Source: Calothrix sp. 336/3
GTDB lineage: Bacteria > Cyanobacteriota > Cyanobacteriia > Cyanobacteriales > Nostocaceae
Length of the DNA: 64,000 nt
Assembly: GCF_000734895.2 (NCBI RefSeq)
Contig: NZ_CP011382.1
Coordinates: 5,868,700-5,932,699 of the forward strand
Direction: 5' to 3'
The notes below the pieces were generated by a model, which was not told the origin of the DNA, ran no database searches, and was given only the letters and a program-made list of their open reading frames with translations. Shown piece by piece: positions 8,079 through 16,217 of the stretch (position 1 is its first letter; each line of letters starts with the position of its first letter). Made by a program: the position numbers and the translations under genes.

Positions 8079-8837
8079 TTAATTCTCATAATTCGGGTCA
8101 TGAGTACCCAGCAGCTTATCCCAGAAAGTGAAATACAAGCCGTAATGCACCTGATAGTTGCGATGGTGTATGGAATGGTGGGTGGAACCAATCAACCATC
8201 TGCCTAACCAATGACTTGTACAGGATGGGGAAAATATTTCAAATCCTAGATGGTTTAATACAGCCCAAACAGTCATTGTCAATAGTACAGCAACTAGAGT
8301 CATGATATGCAGAGGGATAATAAAGACTATTCCCATAAAGAAAACTGCGTGTACGATCGCCTCTGGTAAATCAAAGGCAAAGGAACTCCAGGGTGTAGGT
8401 TCTCCGGAACGGTGATGTCCAGAATGCATCCATTTAAAGAGATTCGGGTGATGAAATATGCGGTGAATAAAGTAAAAATAGCTATCCTGAAGTATCAGTA
8501 TGACCACAAAGCTGCCTAGCATATACCACAGCCCATACTCACCAAGGTCAGAATACAGTAGAGTCACTCCCAAATCATACTCTGACATGATGAAGGCAGC
8601 ACCAAGGGCAAAAATGATAGTTGAGAATAGGGATAATTGAATATCTCGAAGTATCGAGGAATTTAAGGGGGGAGAACGACGCAAACTTTGTTTGTCAAGG
8701 GACTTTCCTAATAGGGAATAGAAGAGTAAATATGCTCCTCCAGCCATGAAAAAATATCGGGCAAGAATCGCCACGAAGAAAACCAGAAAATAGAACCAAA
8801 ATAGGTGAGAGTTCAATGCAACATTTCCTGATTCCAA
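8079..8837 (-). CDS. Fatty acid hydroxylase / sterol desaturase family membrane enzyme
   Basis: The 252-residue integral membrane protein has about five hydrophobic segments and the His clusters of the family: HRIFHH, HSGHH and HHSIHH, which bind a di-iron centre used for lipid hydroxylation or desaturation. The substrate cannot be told from sequence; carotenoids, hopanoids and fatty acids are possible in cyanobacteria. It lies 104 bp after a B12/radical-SAM gene and 12 bp before the GNAT gene on the same strand, which suggests a lipid-modifying operon. Confidence 0.85.
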   Translation of the reverse strand: MESGNVALNSHLFWFYFLVFFVAILARYFFMAGGAYLLFYSLLGKSLDKQSLRRSPPLNSSILRDIQLSLFSTIIFALGAAFIMSEYDLGVTLLYSDLGEYGLWYMLGSFVVILILQDSYFYFIHRIFHHPNLFKWMHSGHHRSGEPTPWSSFAFDLPEAIVHAVFFMGIVFIIPLHIMTLVAVLLTMTVWAVLNHLGFEIFSPSCTSHWLGRWLIGSTHHSIHHRNYQVHYGLYFTFWDKLLGTHDPNYEN

Positions 8838-8941
8838 AGGTATTGAGATGATTTTCAGAATAAAAATTACCGTTATTATGACATCCAGAGGAAGAACCGT
8901 TGTTTACCCTGGGATTTAGCTAGATGATTTGGAGAAATTAA

Positions 8942-10528
8942 CTAAGAGTTAATCAATACTGGTTTGCTTTCAGTGAGCAAAGGGACTTGTAGTGGGTCAT
9001 AGCCTAGTTGTTGAGTAATGCGTTCTCTGGCTAAAATACGATATTGCCAAAAATGCTCTCCAGCAGCACATAGACCTAAATACATATTAAGTACCTGGGG
9101 TTTTTGCCAGAAGATAGTCCATAGTTGTTGCCAAAATTGACCACGAATATCTGCTCTGCGTATACCCTGATGCCAAATTAGCTGCATCACAAGTCGAAAT
9201 CCCTTTCCGGGGGAAAATTGCATGGTTTGGTGACGATGGGATGGGGATGTGATGTTTAGACATTGCTGAAAACATCTTCTGAGATAGTTCTGGGGTTCAT
9301 ATAAAGTCCAAAATCCTGCTGTGTACTCCTTCGCAATCTCCGCGATCGCGCGAGTGGGGATAAAATTCATCAAGGAATTTTGGTCTCCAAGTTCAGTTAC
9401 ACCCACACCTGAGACTAAACGCTCCTCTGCTTGTAGACGTTGCCATAAAGCAGTATTCGGCAAAGCTTGGAGAATACCTAGCATGGGTTGAGGAATACTC
9501 GTTTGTTCTACAAAGGCTTGAATCCGTTCACCCGCACCTGGGCGTTCACCATCAAAACCAAGAATAAAGCCCGCATAAATTAGCATACCAGCCTGGTTGA
9601 TTTTGCGACAGGCTTCCACGAGGGGGTGACGGGTATTTTGGAGTTTTTGTGTGACTTGCAGACTGTCTTGATCAGGGGTTTCAATACCCAGGAAGACTGC
9701 ATAGAAACCTGCTGCATTCATCATCTGCAATAGTTCATCATCTTCTGCCAAATTCACCGAAGCTTCAGTGATAAAGGTAAAAGGGTAATTATGTTGCTGT
9801 ACCCAAGGAATTAATTCTCTGAGAAAGCGTTTGACATTGCGCTGATTGCCAATGAAGTTGTCATCAACGATAAATAGCGATCCCCGCCAACCTAAATCAT
9901 AGAGAGCTTGTAATTCTGCGATCGCCTGCTGGGGTTCTTTAGTACGTGGTTTGCGACCATAGAGGGAGATAATGTCACAAAATTCACAATTAAAGGGACA
10001 GCCACGGGAAAACTGCATTGCCATCATCAAGTAGGCATTTCGTTGCAACAAATCAAAACGTGGCATCGGACTTTGACTAACATCTGGTTTTTCTGAGGAG
10101 CGAAAAATGCCTTGGGTTTTTCCTTGGCGAAGTGCTTCTAAAAACAGGGGGACGGTTAACTCTCCTTCATCTAAAATCAAATAATCGGCTCCGGAATCCA
10201 GGGAATCTTGGGGAACAGAGGTGGGGTAGGGACCACCCACAGCGACTTTTTTGCCTAAATGTACCGCTTTTTGAATCAAGGCATGGAAATCTGGTTTCTG
10301 TACCAGCATTGCCGAAATAATCACTAAGTCACACCACTGCCAATCCTCGGCGGTTTCCGGTTCCACATTGCGATCGCGGAATCTTATCTGCCAATCCTCA
10401 GGCAGGAGGGCTGCAACGGTAATAATACCTAGGGGAGGTAAAACAGCTTTTAGTCCAGCAATTTCCATAAAGCGGTCATAGGACCAAAAGGACTGGGGAA
10501 ATTTTGGGTAGAGCAATAATGCTTTCAT
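8942..10528 (-). CDS. B12-binding radical SAM protein (DUF4070-type)
   Basis: The 528-residue protein has an N-terminal cobalamin-binding-like Rossmann region (1-140, with VAVGGPYPT and LDEGE) and a radical SAM domain with Cys177, Cys181 and Cys184 in GCPFNCEFC. A C-terminal extension resembles DUF4070. Members of this class methylate or rearrange unactivated carbons; the hopanoid C-2 methylase HpnP belongs to the same broad group, but I cannot assign it to HpnP. It is the first gene of a minus-strand series followed by a lipid hydroxylase-type enzyme. The 4Fe-4S and SAM functions are well supported; the substrate is not. Confidence 0.85.
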   Translation of the reverse strand: MKALLLYPKFPQSFWSYDRFMEIAGLKAVLPPLGIITVAALLPEDWQIRFRDRNVEPETAEDWQWCDLVIISAMLVQKPDFHALIQKAVHLGKKVAVGGPYPTSVPQDSLDSGADYLILDEGELTVPLFLEALRQGKTQGIFRSSEKPDVSQSPMPRFDLLQRNAYLMMAMQFSRGCPFNCEFCDIISLYGRKPRTKEPQQAIAELQALYDLGWRGSLFIVDDNFIGNQRNVKRFLRELIPWVQQHNYPFTFITEASVNLAEDDELLQMMNAAGFYAVFLGIETPDQDSLQVTQKLQNTRHPLVEACRKINQAGMLIYAGFILGFDGERPGAGERIQAFVEQTSIPQPMLGILQALPNTALWQRLQAEERLVSGVGVTELGDQNSLMNFIPTRAIAEIAKEYTAGFWTLYEPQNYLRRCFQQCLNITSPSHRHQTMQFSPGKGFRLVMQLIWHQGIRRADIRGQFWQQLWTIFWQKPQVLNMYLGLCAAGEHFWQYRILARERITQQLGYDPLQVPLLTESKPVLINS

Positions 10529-10949
10529 GGTGCTTCCTTGATACAGCTTGAGGTGGACGGTGACAGACCAAACCCGCGCGGAATTACCCAGGAATGTATC
10601 CCTTAGCCTATCTCAGTCCGTAAAACTATATCTCAGCCTCCAGAATGATTTTCCTAGAAGCATTGATAACTCACGCATACGGACGCATACTCAATTCCTG
10701 GCAATTTTTTCCTGGAATTTTCGCCGGTTATTACGGAAAAATCCCTGGTTTCCAATTTTTCCTCTAACTCCCAGATTTCTCGGTAGGATGTATATCCCTC
10801 AGCCCTGAGGAAGAATAGAATAATAGGCGAACCTTGAAAACATCTTCATCTGCCAGAACCAGATTTTGGTAGTAAATATTGCAGAAGACATACGGTAAAT
10901 ATCTGTATGCAAACAAGGCTGATCGCATCTTAAAACACTTGTGATTTCT
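10529..10949. other. Intergenic region between divergent radical SAM and agrE genes
   Basis: About 420 bp hold the two divergent promoters. An open frame at 10548-10808 has no protein-like features. A GTA-N8-TAT sequence at 10895-10908 is one base short of the NtcA consensus and is not called as a site. Confidence 0.4.
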
Positions 10950-13061
10950 ATGACTTCTCAGATTCGTTTTTTAATGTGTCCTCCCGATCACTACGACGTG
11001 GATTATGTGATTAATCCGTGGATGGAGGGCAATATCCATAAATCTTCCCGCGATCGCGCCGTGGAACAGTGGCAGGGCTTGTATCAAATTTTGAAGGAAA
11101 ATGCCATCGTCGATTTAGTGACACCCGAAAAAGGTGTGCCAGATATGGTTTTCACGGCGAATGCTGGTTTAGTACTGGGAGAAAATGTAGTACTCAGTCG
11201 CTTTTTACACAAGGAGCGCCAAGGGGAAGAGCCATTTTTCAAACAGTGGTTTGCGGACAATGGTTTTCATGTTTACGAATTACCTAGGGATTTGCCCTTT
11301 GAGGGTGCAGGGGATGCACTCTTAGATCGGGAGGGGCGTTGGTTATGGGCAGGTTATGGCTTCCGTTCGGAGTTAGATTCCCACCCTTACCTAGCAAAAT
11401 GGTTAGATATTGAAGTTTTGTCTCTACGCTTAATTGATGAGCGTTTCTACCATTTGGATACCTGTTTTTGTCCCTTGGCAAATGGGTACTTACTTTATTA
11501 TCCGGCGGCTTTTGATTCTTATTCCAACCGTTTAATTGAAATGCGGGTTGCTCCAGAAAAACGCATTGCGATCGCGGAAGCAGACGCGGCAAATTTTGCT
11601 TGTAACGCGGTGAACGTGGAAAGCTTGGTGGTGATGAATAAAGCTTCTGAATCACTGAGAGGGAAGTTAACAGCAGCTGGTTTCCGGATTGCTGAAACCC
11701 CCTTAACGGAGTTCCTGAAAGCTGGAGGAGCGGCTAAATGCTTGACACTGCGGGTGACAGAACCTGTTCTAGAGGAGGTTCATGCCAATGTCTCCGTGGA
11801 AAGCCGAATTTTACGCTTGGAAGGACATTTATTAGACTCTGGTTTGATTAACCGCGCCCTAGATTTAATTGTAGATAGTGGCGGTAGCTTCCAGGTATTG
11901 AATTTTAATTTAGGGGAACAAAGACAAAGTACCTCTGCTGCGGAGGTAAAAGTCTCTGCACCTTCCCACGAAGTCATGGAAAGTATTATTTCCCACCTGA
12001 TTGATTTAGGTGCGGTGGACTTACCCCAGGATGAGCGGGATGTGAAACTGGAACCCGTATTATTAGATGGAGTTGCCCCCGACGATTTCTATGTGACAAC
12101 TATTTATCCCACCCAAATCAGAATTAATGGTGAGTGGGTGAAGGTGGATAATCAACGCATGGATGGAGCGATCGCCATCAGAGAAACCCCAGATGGTTTA
12201 GTAGCTAGGTGTAAAATTTTACGTGATTTAGAAGTTGGGGAGCAAGTGGTTGTGGATGTCCAAGGTATCCGCACCATTCGTAAGCCAGAATCACGGGAAA
12301 AGCGCAATACCGAAGAATTCAGCTTCATGTCGGCGGGGGTTTCTAGTGAGCGCCGCGTGGAACTAATTGTGGAGCAAGTCGCCTGGGAATTGCGGCAAAT
12401 CCGGGATGCTGGTGGTAAGGTAGTTGTGACTGCTGGACCCGTAGTTATCCATACTGGGGGAGGAGAACATCTTTCCCAATTAATTCGCCAAGGATATGTA
12501 CAAGCGCTTCTGGGTGGCAACGCGATCGCCGTCCATGATATCGAGCAATCGATGATGGGTACATCCCTAGGTGTGGATATGAAGCGGGGTGTATCTGTAC
12601 GCGGAGGACACCGCCACCATTTGAAGGTAATTAATACTATCCGGCGTTACGGTAGCATTGCCAAAGCTGTGGAAGCAGGGATGATTAAGAGCGGTGTGAT
12701 GTATGAATGTATCCGCAATCAAGTTCCCTTTGCCTTAGCAGGTTCGATTCGTGATGACGGTCCCCTACCAGATACGCAAATGGATTTAATTAAAGCACAA
12801 ACCCAATACGCAGATTTACTCAGGGGAGCGGATATGATTCTCATGCTCTCTTCCATGTTGCATTCCATTGGTGTGGGTAATATGACACCATCGGGGGTAA
12901 AAATGGTCTGTGTGGATATTAACCCCGCAGTCGTGACGAAATTGAGCGATCGCGGTTCTGTGGAATCTCTAGGAGTTGTCACCGATGTCGGTTTGTTCCT
13001 TAGTCTGTTGATTCAACAGTTAGATAAGCTCACCAGTCCCTACACTGCACGTATGAATTAA
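10950..13061 (+). CDS. agrE: Bifunctional arginine dihydrolase / ornithine cyclodeaminase-like enzyme (AgrE/ArgZ)
   Basis: The 703-residue protein matches cyanobacterial AgrE/ArgZ, which turns arginine into ornithine, CO2 and ammonia. The longer form also has a C-terminal domain that makes proline from ornithine. The N-terminal amidinotransferase-fold part shows Asn22, Asn71, His168 in FYHLD and Cys264 in AAKC, the expected catalytic set when counting from the ATG at 10950. The linker and C-terminal LOR/SDH-like and NAD-binding-type regions fill residues 285-700. The GTG at 10941 is a possible earlier start. The enzyme mobilises cyanophycin-derived arginine, important in diazotrophic filaments. 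The stop codon touches a MITE-like repeat. Confidence 0.9.
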   Translation: MTSQIRFLMCPPDHYDVDYVINPWMEGNIHKSSRDRAVEQWQGLYQILKENAIVDLVTPEKGVPDMVFTANAGLVLGENVVLSRFLHKERQGEEPFFKQWFADNGFHVYELPRDLPFEGAGDALLDREGRWLWAGYGFRSELDSHPYLAKWLDIEVLSLRLIDERFYHLDTCFCPLANGYLLYYPAAFDSYSNRLIEMRVAPEKRIAIAEADAANFACNAVNVESLVVMNKASESLRGKLTAAGFRIAETPLTEFLKAGGAAKCLTLRVTEPVLEEVHANVSVESRILRLEGHLLDSGLINRALDLIVDSGGSFQVLNFNLGEQRQSTSAAEVKVSAPSHEVMESIISHLIDLGAVDLPQDERDVKLEPVLLDGVAPDDFYVTTIYPTQIRINGEWVKVDNQRMDGAIAIRETPDGLVARCKILRDLEVGEQVVVDVQGIRTIRKPESREKRNTEEFSFMSAGVSSERRVELIVEQVAWELRQIRDAGGKVVVTAGPVVIHTGGGEHLSQLIRQGYVQALLGGNAIAVHDIEQSMMGTSLGVDMKRGVSVRGGHRHHLKVINTIRRYGSIAKAVEAGMIKSGVMYECIRNQVPFALAGSIRDDGPLPDTQMDLIKAQTQYADLLRGADMILMLSSMLHSIGVGNMTPSGVKMVCVDINPAVVTKLSDRGSVESLGVVTDVGLFLSLLIQQLDKLTSPYTARMN

Positions 13062-13210
13062 TACCAATTTGAAAAAACAATACGACACATAGACAAAACC
13101 CCTCCCCATAGACGCGGAGCGGCTTCTCGCAGAGTACCCTCCCCAAAATCGGGGAAGGTGCCCGATAGGGCGGGTGGGGTATCTTTCGTACACATTTTTT
13201 GAATCGGTAT
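13061..13210. mobile_element. MITE-like repeat, copy 1
   Basis: The element starts ATACCAATTTGAAAAAAC and ends with TTTTTTGAATCGGTAT, which are imperfect inverted ends of about 16 bp. A second copy at 31355-31476 shares both ends and the inner GGGTGGGGTATC block. This copy is longer because the middle carries a palindromic insert around 13110-13135 (GCGGAGCGGCTTCTCGC). It has no coding capacity and begins at the agrE stop codon, so it may supply its transcription terminator. Confidence 0.7.
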
Positions 13211-13219
13211 AATCATCTA

Positions 13220-13244
13220 GAGACGTTCCCATGGAGCGTCTCTC
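13220..13244. repeat. Hairpin repeat GAGACG...CGTCTC, copy 1
   Basis: GAGACGTTCC-CAT-GGAGCGTCTC forms a long stem in the gap after the MITE-like element and just downstream of the Uma2 gene. The reverse complement is nearly identical to 18748-18773, differing mainly in the loop. It may serve as a terminator for the minus-strand gene. Confidence 0.65.
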
Positions 13245-13249
13245 TCCCA

Positions 13250-13810
13250 TCAAGAAAAAACATCTTCGTAAATATCTGCCATCGTCAGAGTTAAACCTAT
13301 GGACTTGAATTCTAATTGCTGATTTTCTACTAAAATATCTTGCAACCAATTCCCTTCCCCATCCTGACGATAGACTTCCACTCTGACTTCATCTTGAGCA
13401 ATTAATACATATTCCTGTAAACTTGCCAAACTTTGATAGTTAATCCGTTTTTCCCGTTTATCTGTAGTCTTGGTACTATCAGATAGAACTCCAATAATTA
13501 GCTGAGGACGGGTTTTGACATATCTGTCATTATCTTGGGGGTCACAGGTAACGATAATATCGGGATAGTAAAATATATCAGCTTTGGTTGTCTCCACTTT
13601 CACCTTCATATCGGAAACAAAAGCACGACAGGAAGTCCCACGCAAATGAGGACGGAACAAGGCAATCAAATTAGTGACTATCAGGTTATGTTCCTCACTA
13701 GCACCTGCCATGGCAAAAACTTGCCCACCCAAATACTTGTGACGTACTTCACTTTCTAGTTCTAATTGCAGGTATTCGTCAACAGTCAGGAAATTTAAAG
13801 GCGATCGCAT
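13250..13810 (-). CDS. Uma2-family (DUF820) endonuclease-like protein, probable active-site change
   Basis: This is a PD-(D/E)xK-fold protein of the Uma2 family, which is hugely expanded in cyanobacteria and has no settled function. It keeps the MAGASEEHNLI block, the YPDIIV aspartate and the SDSTKTTDKREKRINYQ segment. However, the usual catalytic Glu of the EVLS motif is Gly in IIGVLS, changed by one base (GGA for GAA), so nuclease activity is doubtful. I start at the ATG at 13810, with a GAGG sequence 6-7 nt upstream, rather than at an upstream TTG. It stands alone. Confidence 0.85.
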   Translation of the reverse strand: MRSPLNFLTVDEYLQLELESEVRHKYLGGQVFAMAGASEEHNLIVTNLIALFRPHLRGTSCRAFVSDMKVKVETTKADIFYYPDIIVTCDPQDNDRYVKTRPQLIIGVLSDSTKTTDKREKRINYQSLASLQEYVLIAQDEVRVEVYRQDGEGNWLQDILVENQQLEFKSIGLTLTMADIYEDVFS

Positions 13811-13896
13811 GATTTTCCTCGCCAACAAAAATTTTCAATATCCGCAATATGGCATTACTATATATATTCTAAAAGACTGTCACTCACATCAACTTT

Positions 13897-15210
13897 ATGG
13901 ATAGACAACCGATACAGGTAATTGGAGGTGGACTCGCAGGCACAGAAGCAGCATGGCAAATTGCCCAAGCTGGAGTACCAGTGATTTTCCATGAAATGCG
14001 TCCCCAACGTTATAGCCCAGCCCACCATACGGAACATTTAGCAGAGTTAGTCTGTAGCAATTCCTTCGGGGCAATGGCGAGCGATCGCGCTGCGGGTTTA
14101 TTACACGAAGAATTACGTCAACTCGGTTCTATTGTCATTGCCAAAGCTGATGAACATTCTGTCCCTGCTGGTGGCGCTCTGGCAGTCGATCGGGGGCAGT
14201 TCAGTCAAGATTTAACGGAAACTCTCTCCAGTCACCCCCTCATTGATTTTCGTCGAGAAGAAGTCCGCAAAATTCCAGAGGGGATTGTGGTTTTAGCTAC
14301 TGGACCTCTAACAAGTCCCGATTTAGCAGAGGATTTACATCGCTTTACGGGGATGGAATACCTGAGCTTTTTTGATGCTGCTAGTCCAATTATTGTCGGG
14401 GAATCTATCAATCGAGATATCGCCTTTCTTGCCTCTCGCTATGACAAGGGGGAAGCTGCTTATTTGAATTGCCCCATGAATAAAGCAGAATATCTGCGTT
14501 TTCGGGAGGCACTTTGTCAAGGAGAACAAACGGAACTCAAAGATTTTGAACGGGAAACGGCAAAGTTTTTTGAAGCTTGTTTGCCCATTGAAGAGTTAGC
14601 ACAACGGGGTGAAGATACTATGCGCTACGGTCCCCTCAAACCCGTAGGTTTATCGGATAGTCGGACAGGCGATCGCCCCTATGCAGTGGTACAGTTGCGT
14701 CAGGAAGATAAAGCGGGTCAACTTTGGAACATGGTTGGTTTCCAAACTAATCTGCGTTGGGGTGAGCAAAAGCGTATTTTTCAGATGATTCCCAGCTTGG
14801 AAAACGCGGAGTTTGTGCGTTTGGGTGTAATGCATCGCAACACATTTATTAATGCACCCCAGTTAATGCAAGCAACTCTGCAATTTCGTCATAATCCGCA
14901 ATTACTAGCGGCTGGACAATTAATCGGTACGGAAGGATACACGGCTGCGGCTGCGGGTGGTTGCTTGGCAGGTATCAATGCTGCACGTTTAGCTTTAGGG
15001 AAGGAAACAGTCACTCTGCCGAATACAACGATGATGGGTTCACTGTTTGAATTTATCAGTTCGGCTTCTCCCAAACACTTTCAACCCATGCCTCCAAATT
15101 TTGGAATTCTGCCGGAATTGGGTGAAAAAATCAAAAACAAGCAAGAAAGATATGGTAGATACCGCGATCGCGCTCTGGGCGATTTAAAAAACTGGTGTAG
15201 TCAACTCTAG
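13897..15210 (+). CDS. trmFO: Methylenetetrahydrofolate-tRNA-(uracil-54-C5)-methyltransferase TrmFO
   Basis: This 437-residue flavoprotein makes ribothymidine at position 54 of tRNA using methylenetetrahydrofolate and FADH2. The N-terminal dinucleotide-binding motif (IGGGLAGTEAAW, residues 9-20), HEMRP, the LVCSNSFGAM block, GPLTSPDLAEDL, the RYGPLKPVGL segment and the C-terminal GTEGYTAAAAGG block with GINAAR are the family signatures. Length is normal. The ATG at 13897 gives a start close to the FAD motif. It is monocistronic and convergent with the small membrane protein gene. Confidence 0.95.
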   Translation: MDRQPIQVIGGGLAGTEAAWQIAQAGVPVIFHEMRPQRYSPAHHTEHLAELVCSNSFGAMASDRAAGLLHEELRQLGSIVIAKADEHSVPAGGALAVDRGQFSQDLTETLSSHPLIDFRREEVRKIPEGIVVLATGPLTSPDLAEDLHRFTGMEYLSFFDAASPIIVGESINRDIAFLASRYDKGEAAYLNCPMNKAEYLRFREALCQGEQTELKDFERETAKFFEACLPIEELAQRGEDTMRYGPLKPVGLSDSRTGDRPYAVVQLRQEDKAGQLWNMVGFQTNLRWGEQKRIFQMIPSLENAEFVRLGVMHRNTFINAPQLMQATLQFRHNPQLLAAGQLIGTEGYTAAAAGGCLAGINAARLALGKETVTLPNTTMMGSLFEFISSASPKHFQPMPPNFGILPELGEKIKNKQERYGRYRDRALGDLKNWCSQL

Positions 15211-15225
15211 CCGTCAAAAACCATG

Positions 15226-15240
15226 AAACATATGATGTTT
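15226..15240. terminator. Possible hairpin terminator between convergent genes
   Basis: AAACAT-ATG-ATGTTT is followed by TTC in the 44-bp gap between trmFO and the convergent small membrane gene. The stem is AT-rich and the T-tract short, so support is modest. Confidence 0.35.
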
Positions 15241-15254
15241 TTCAGTCACAAAAC

Positions 15255-15527
15255 CTATGTCATATAAAATGCCACACTAAAAGCAGAAACCGCCAAAATC
15301 AAAGGCATTACAGCACCAAACTCAAATTTTTTGGTTCTTAAAACTTTGACCATTGATGCTGGAATTGCTAAGGGCCACAGCAATGTCATCACAACCATAG
15401 TCAAAGAGAGAAAAGTGTTCTCTGGTGAAGAACTCACACTACGCAGAGAAAACCTTAACCAATTAATTAAAAAGTAGCCAGTCATTAGTACATAACTAAC
15501 AACTAATGCATATTCCATTTTACTCAC
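15255..15527 (-). CDS. Small three-helix membrane protein, function unknown
   Basis: The protein has about 90 residues and three hydrophobic segments (VVSYVLMTGYFLINWL, LSLTMVVMTLLWPLAIPASMV, MPLILAVSAFSVAFYM), typical of a small conserved cyanobacterial membrane protein. I do not recognise the family. The GTG at 15527 is preferred because AGGAGG lies 7 nt upstream; an in-frame TTG two codons earlier would touch that site, and the ATG at 15518 is also possible. It is convergent with trmFO. It could be involved in the thylakoid or plasma membrane, but nothing in the sequence says which. Confidence 0.6.
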   Translation of the reverse strand: MSKMEYALVVSYVLMTGYFLINWLRFSLRSVSSSPENTFLSLTMVVMTLLWPLAIPASMVKVLRTKKFEFGAVMPLILAVSAFSVAFYMT

Positions 15528-16217
15528 TATCAATCCTCCTTCGGCTATGTCAAAAATCAGTGTAACGACTGAACTAATTAAATACAGGTTTTCTCAATGT
15601 TATCGAATGTTATTTACCTTGACGAAAAACAAACTAATGATGTTCTCAACCTGATAATTAAAATTCTTTCGATGGATTAAATGTTAGTAGAGTTGGGAAT
15701 AGAGAGAAATCAGTAATTTCACTCATTTTATCATGGGTGATTATGAAGAAAAAACTAGCATAAGTTTATCAAATTATTGATTTTTCTGCACAGTAGGTCT
15801 ATCTAGATTGCCAATAGACTATACAAAATAAGGCTTTAGCCCAGAGAATACAGACAACTTTGCTATTTTAACAAATCTGGATTGACAAATCTGTTGTGAG
15901 CAATACACGCAAGAGAAATACTGTATAAAATAATATATTGATTATCCTTCATCAATAATTAATCATATTTTTTACTCTTTTGAGAGCAAATTTATTGCGT
16001 GACTTTAGCAAATATTTACTAATGAGAGAAAAAAGATTTTTTGTCCGATTTTATACTTAAAACATTTGATTAAAAGATACATTCAAAGTTCTAATAACTA
16101 CTATTTATACTTGCGTAATCCTACTATGGAAGATATGAAGCTAACTTGGATGTATAGGTTGAATTCCTATTAAATTCTGCGATTATTAAAATTTGTAAAT
16201 TTGATGGTAAAGATGAG
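15528..16217. other. Intergenic region, AT-rich, no gene seen
   Basis: About 690 bp between divergent genes. It is very AT-rich with many stop codons in all frames. No RNA gene or clear operator was identified. Confidence 0.4.

Noticed and set aside
10548..10808. Open frame of 86 codons in the intergenic region before agrE
   Set aside because: Composition is not protein-like and no ribosome site is present.
10895..10908. GTA-N8-TAT near-match to an NtcA site upstream of agrE
   Set aside because: The last base differs from the consensus TAC and the context gives no further support.
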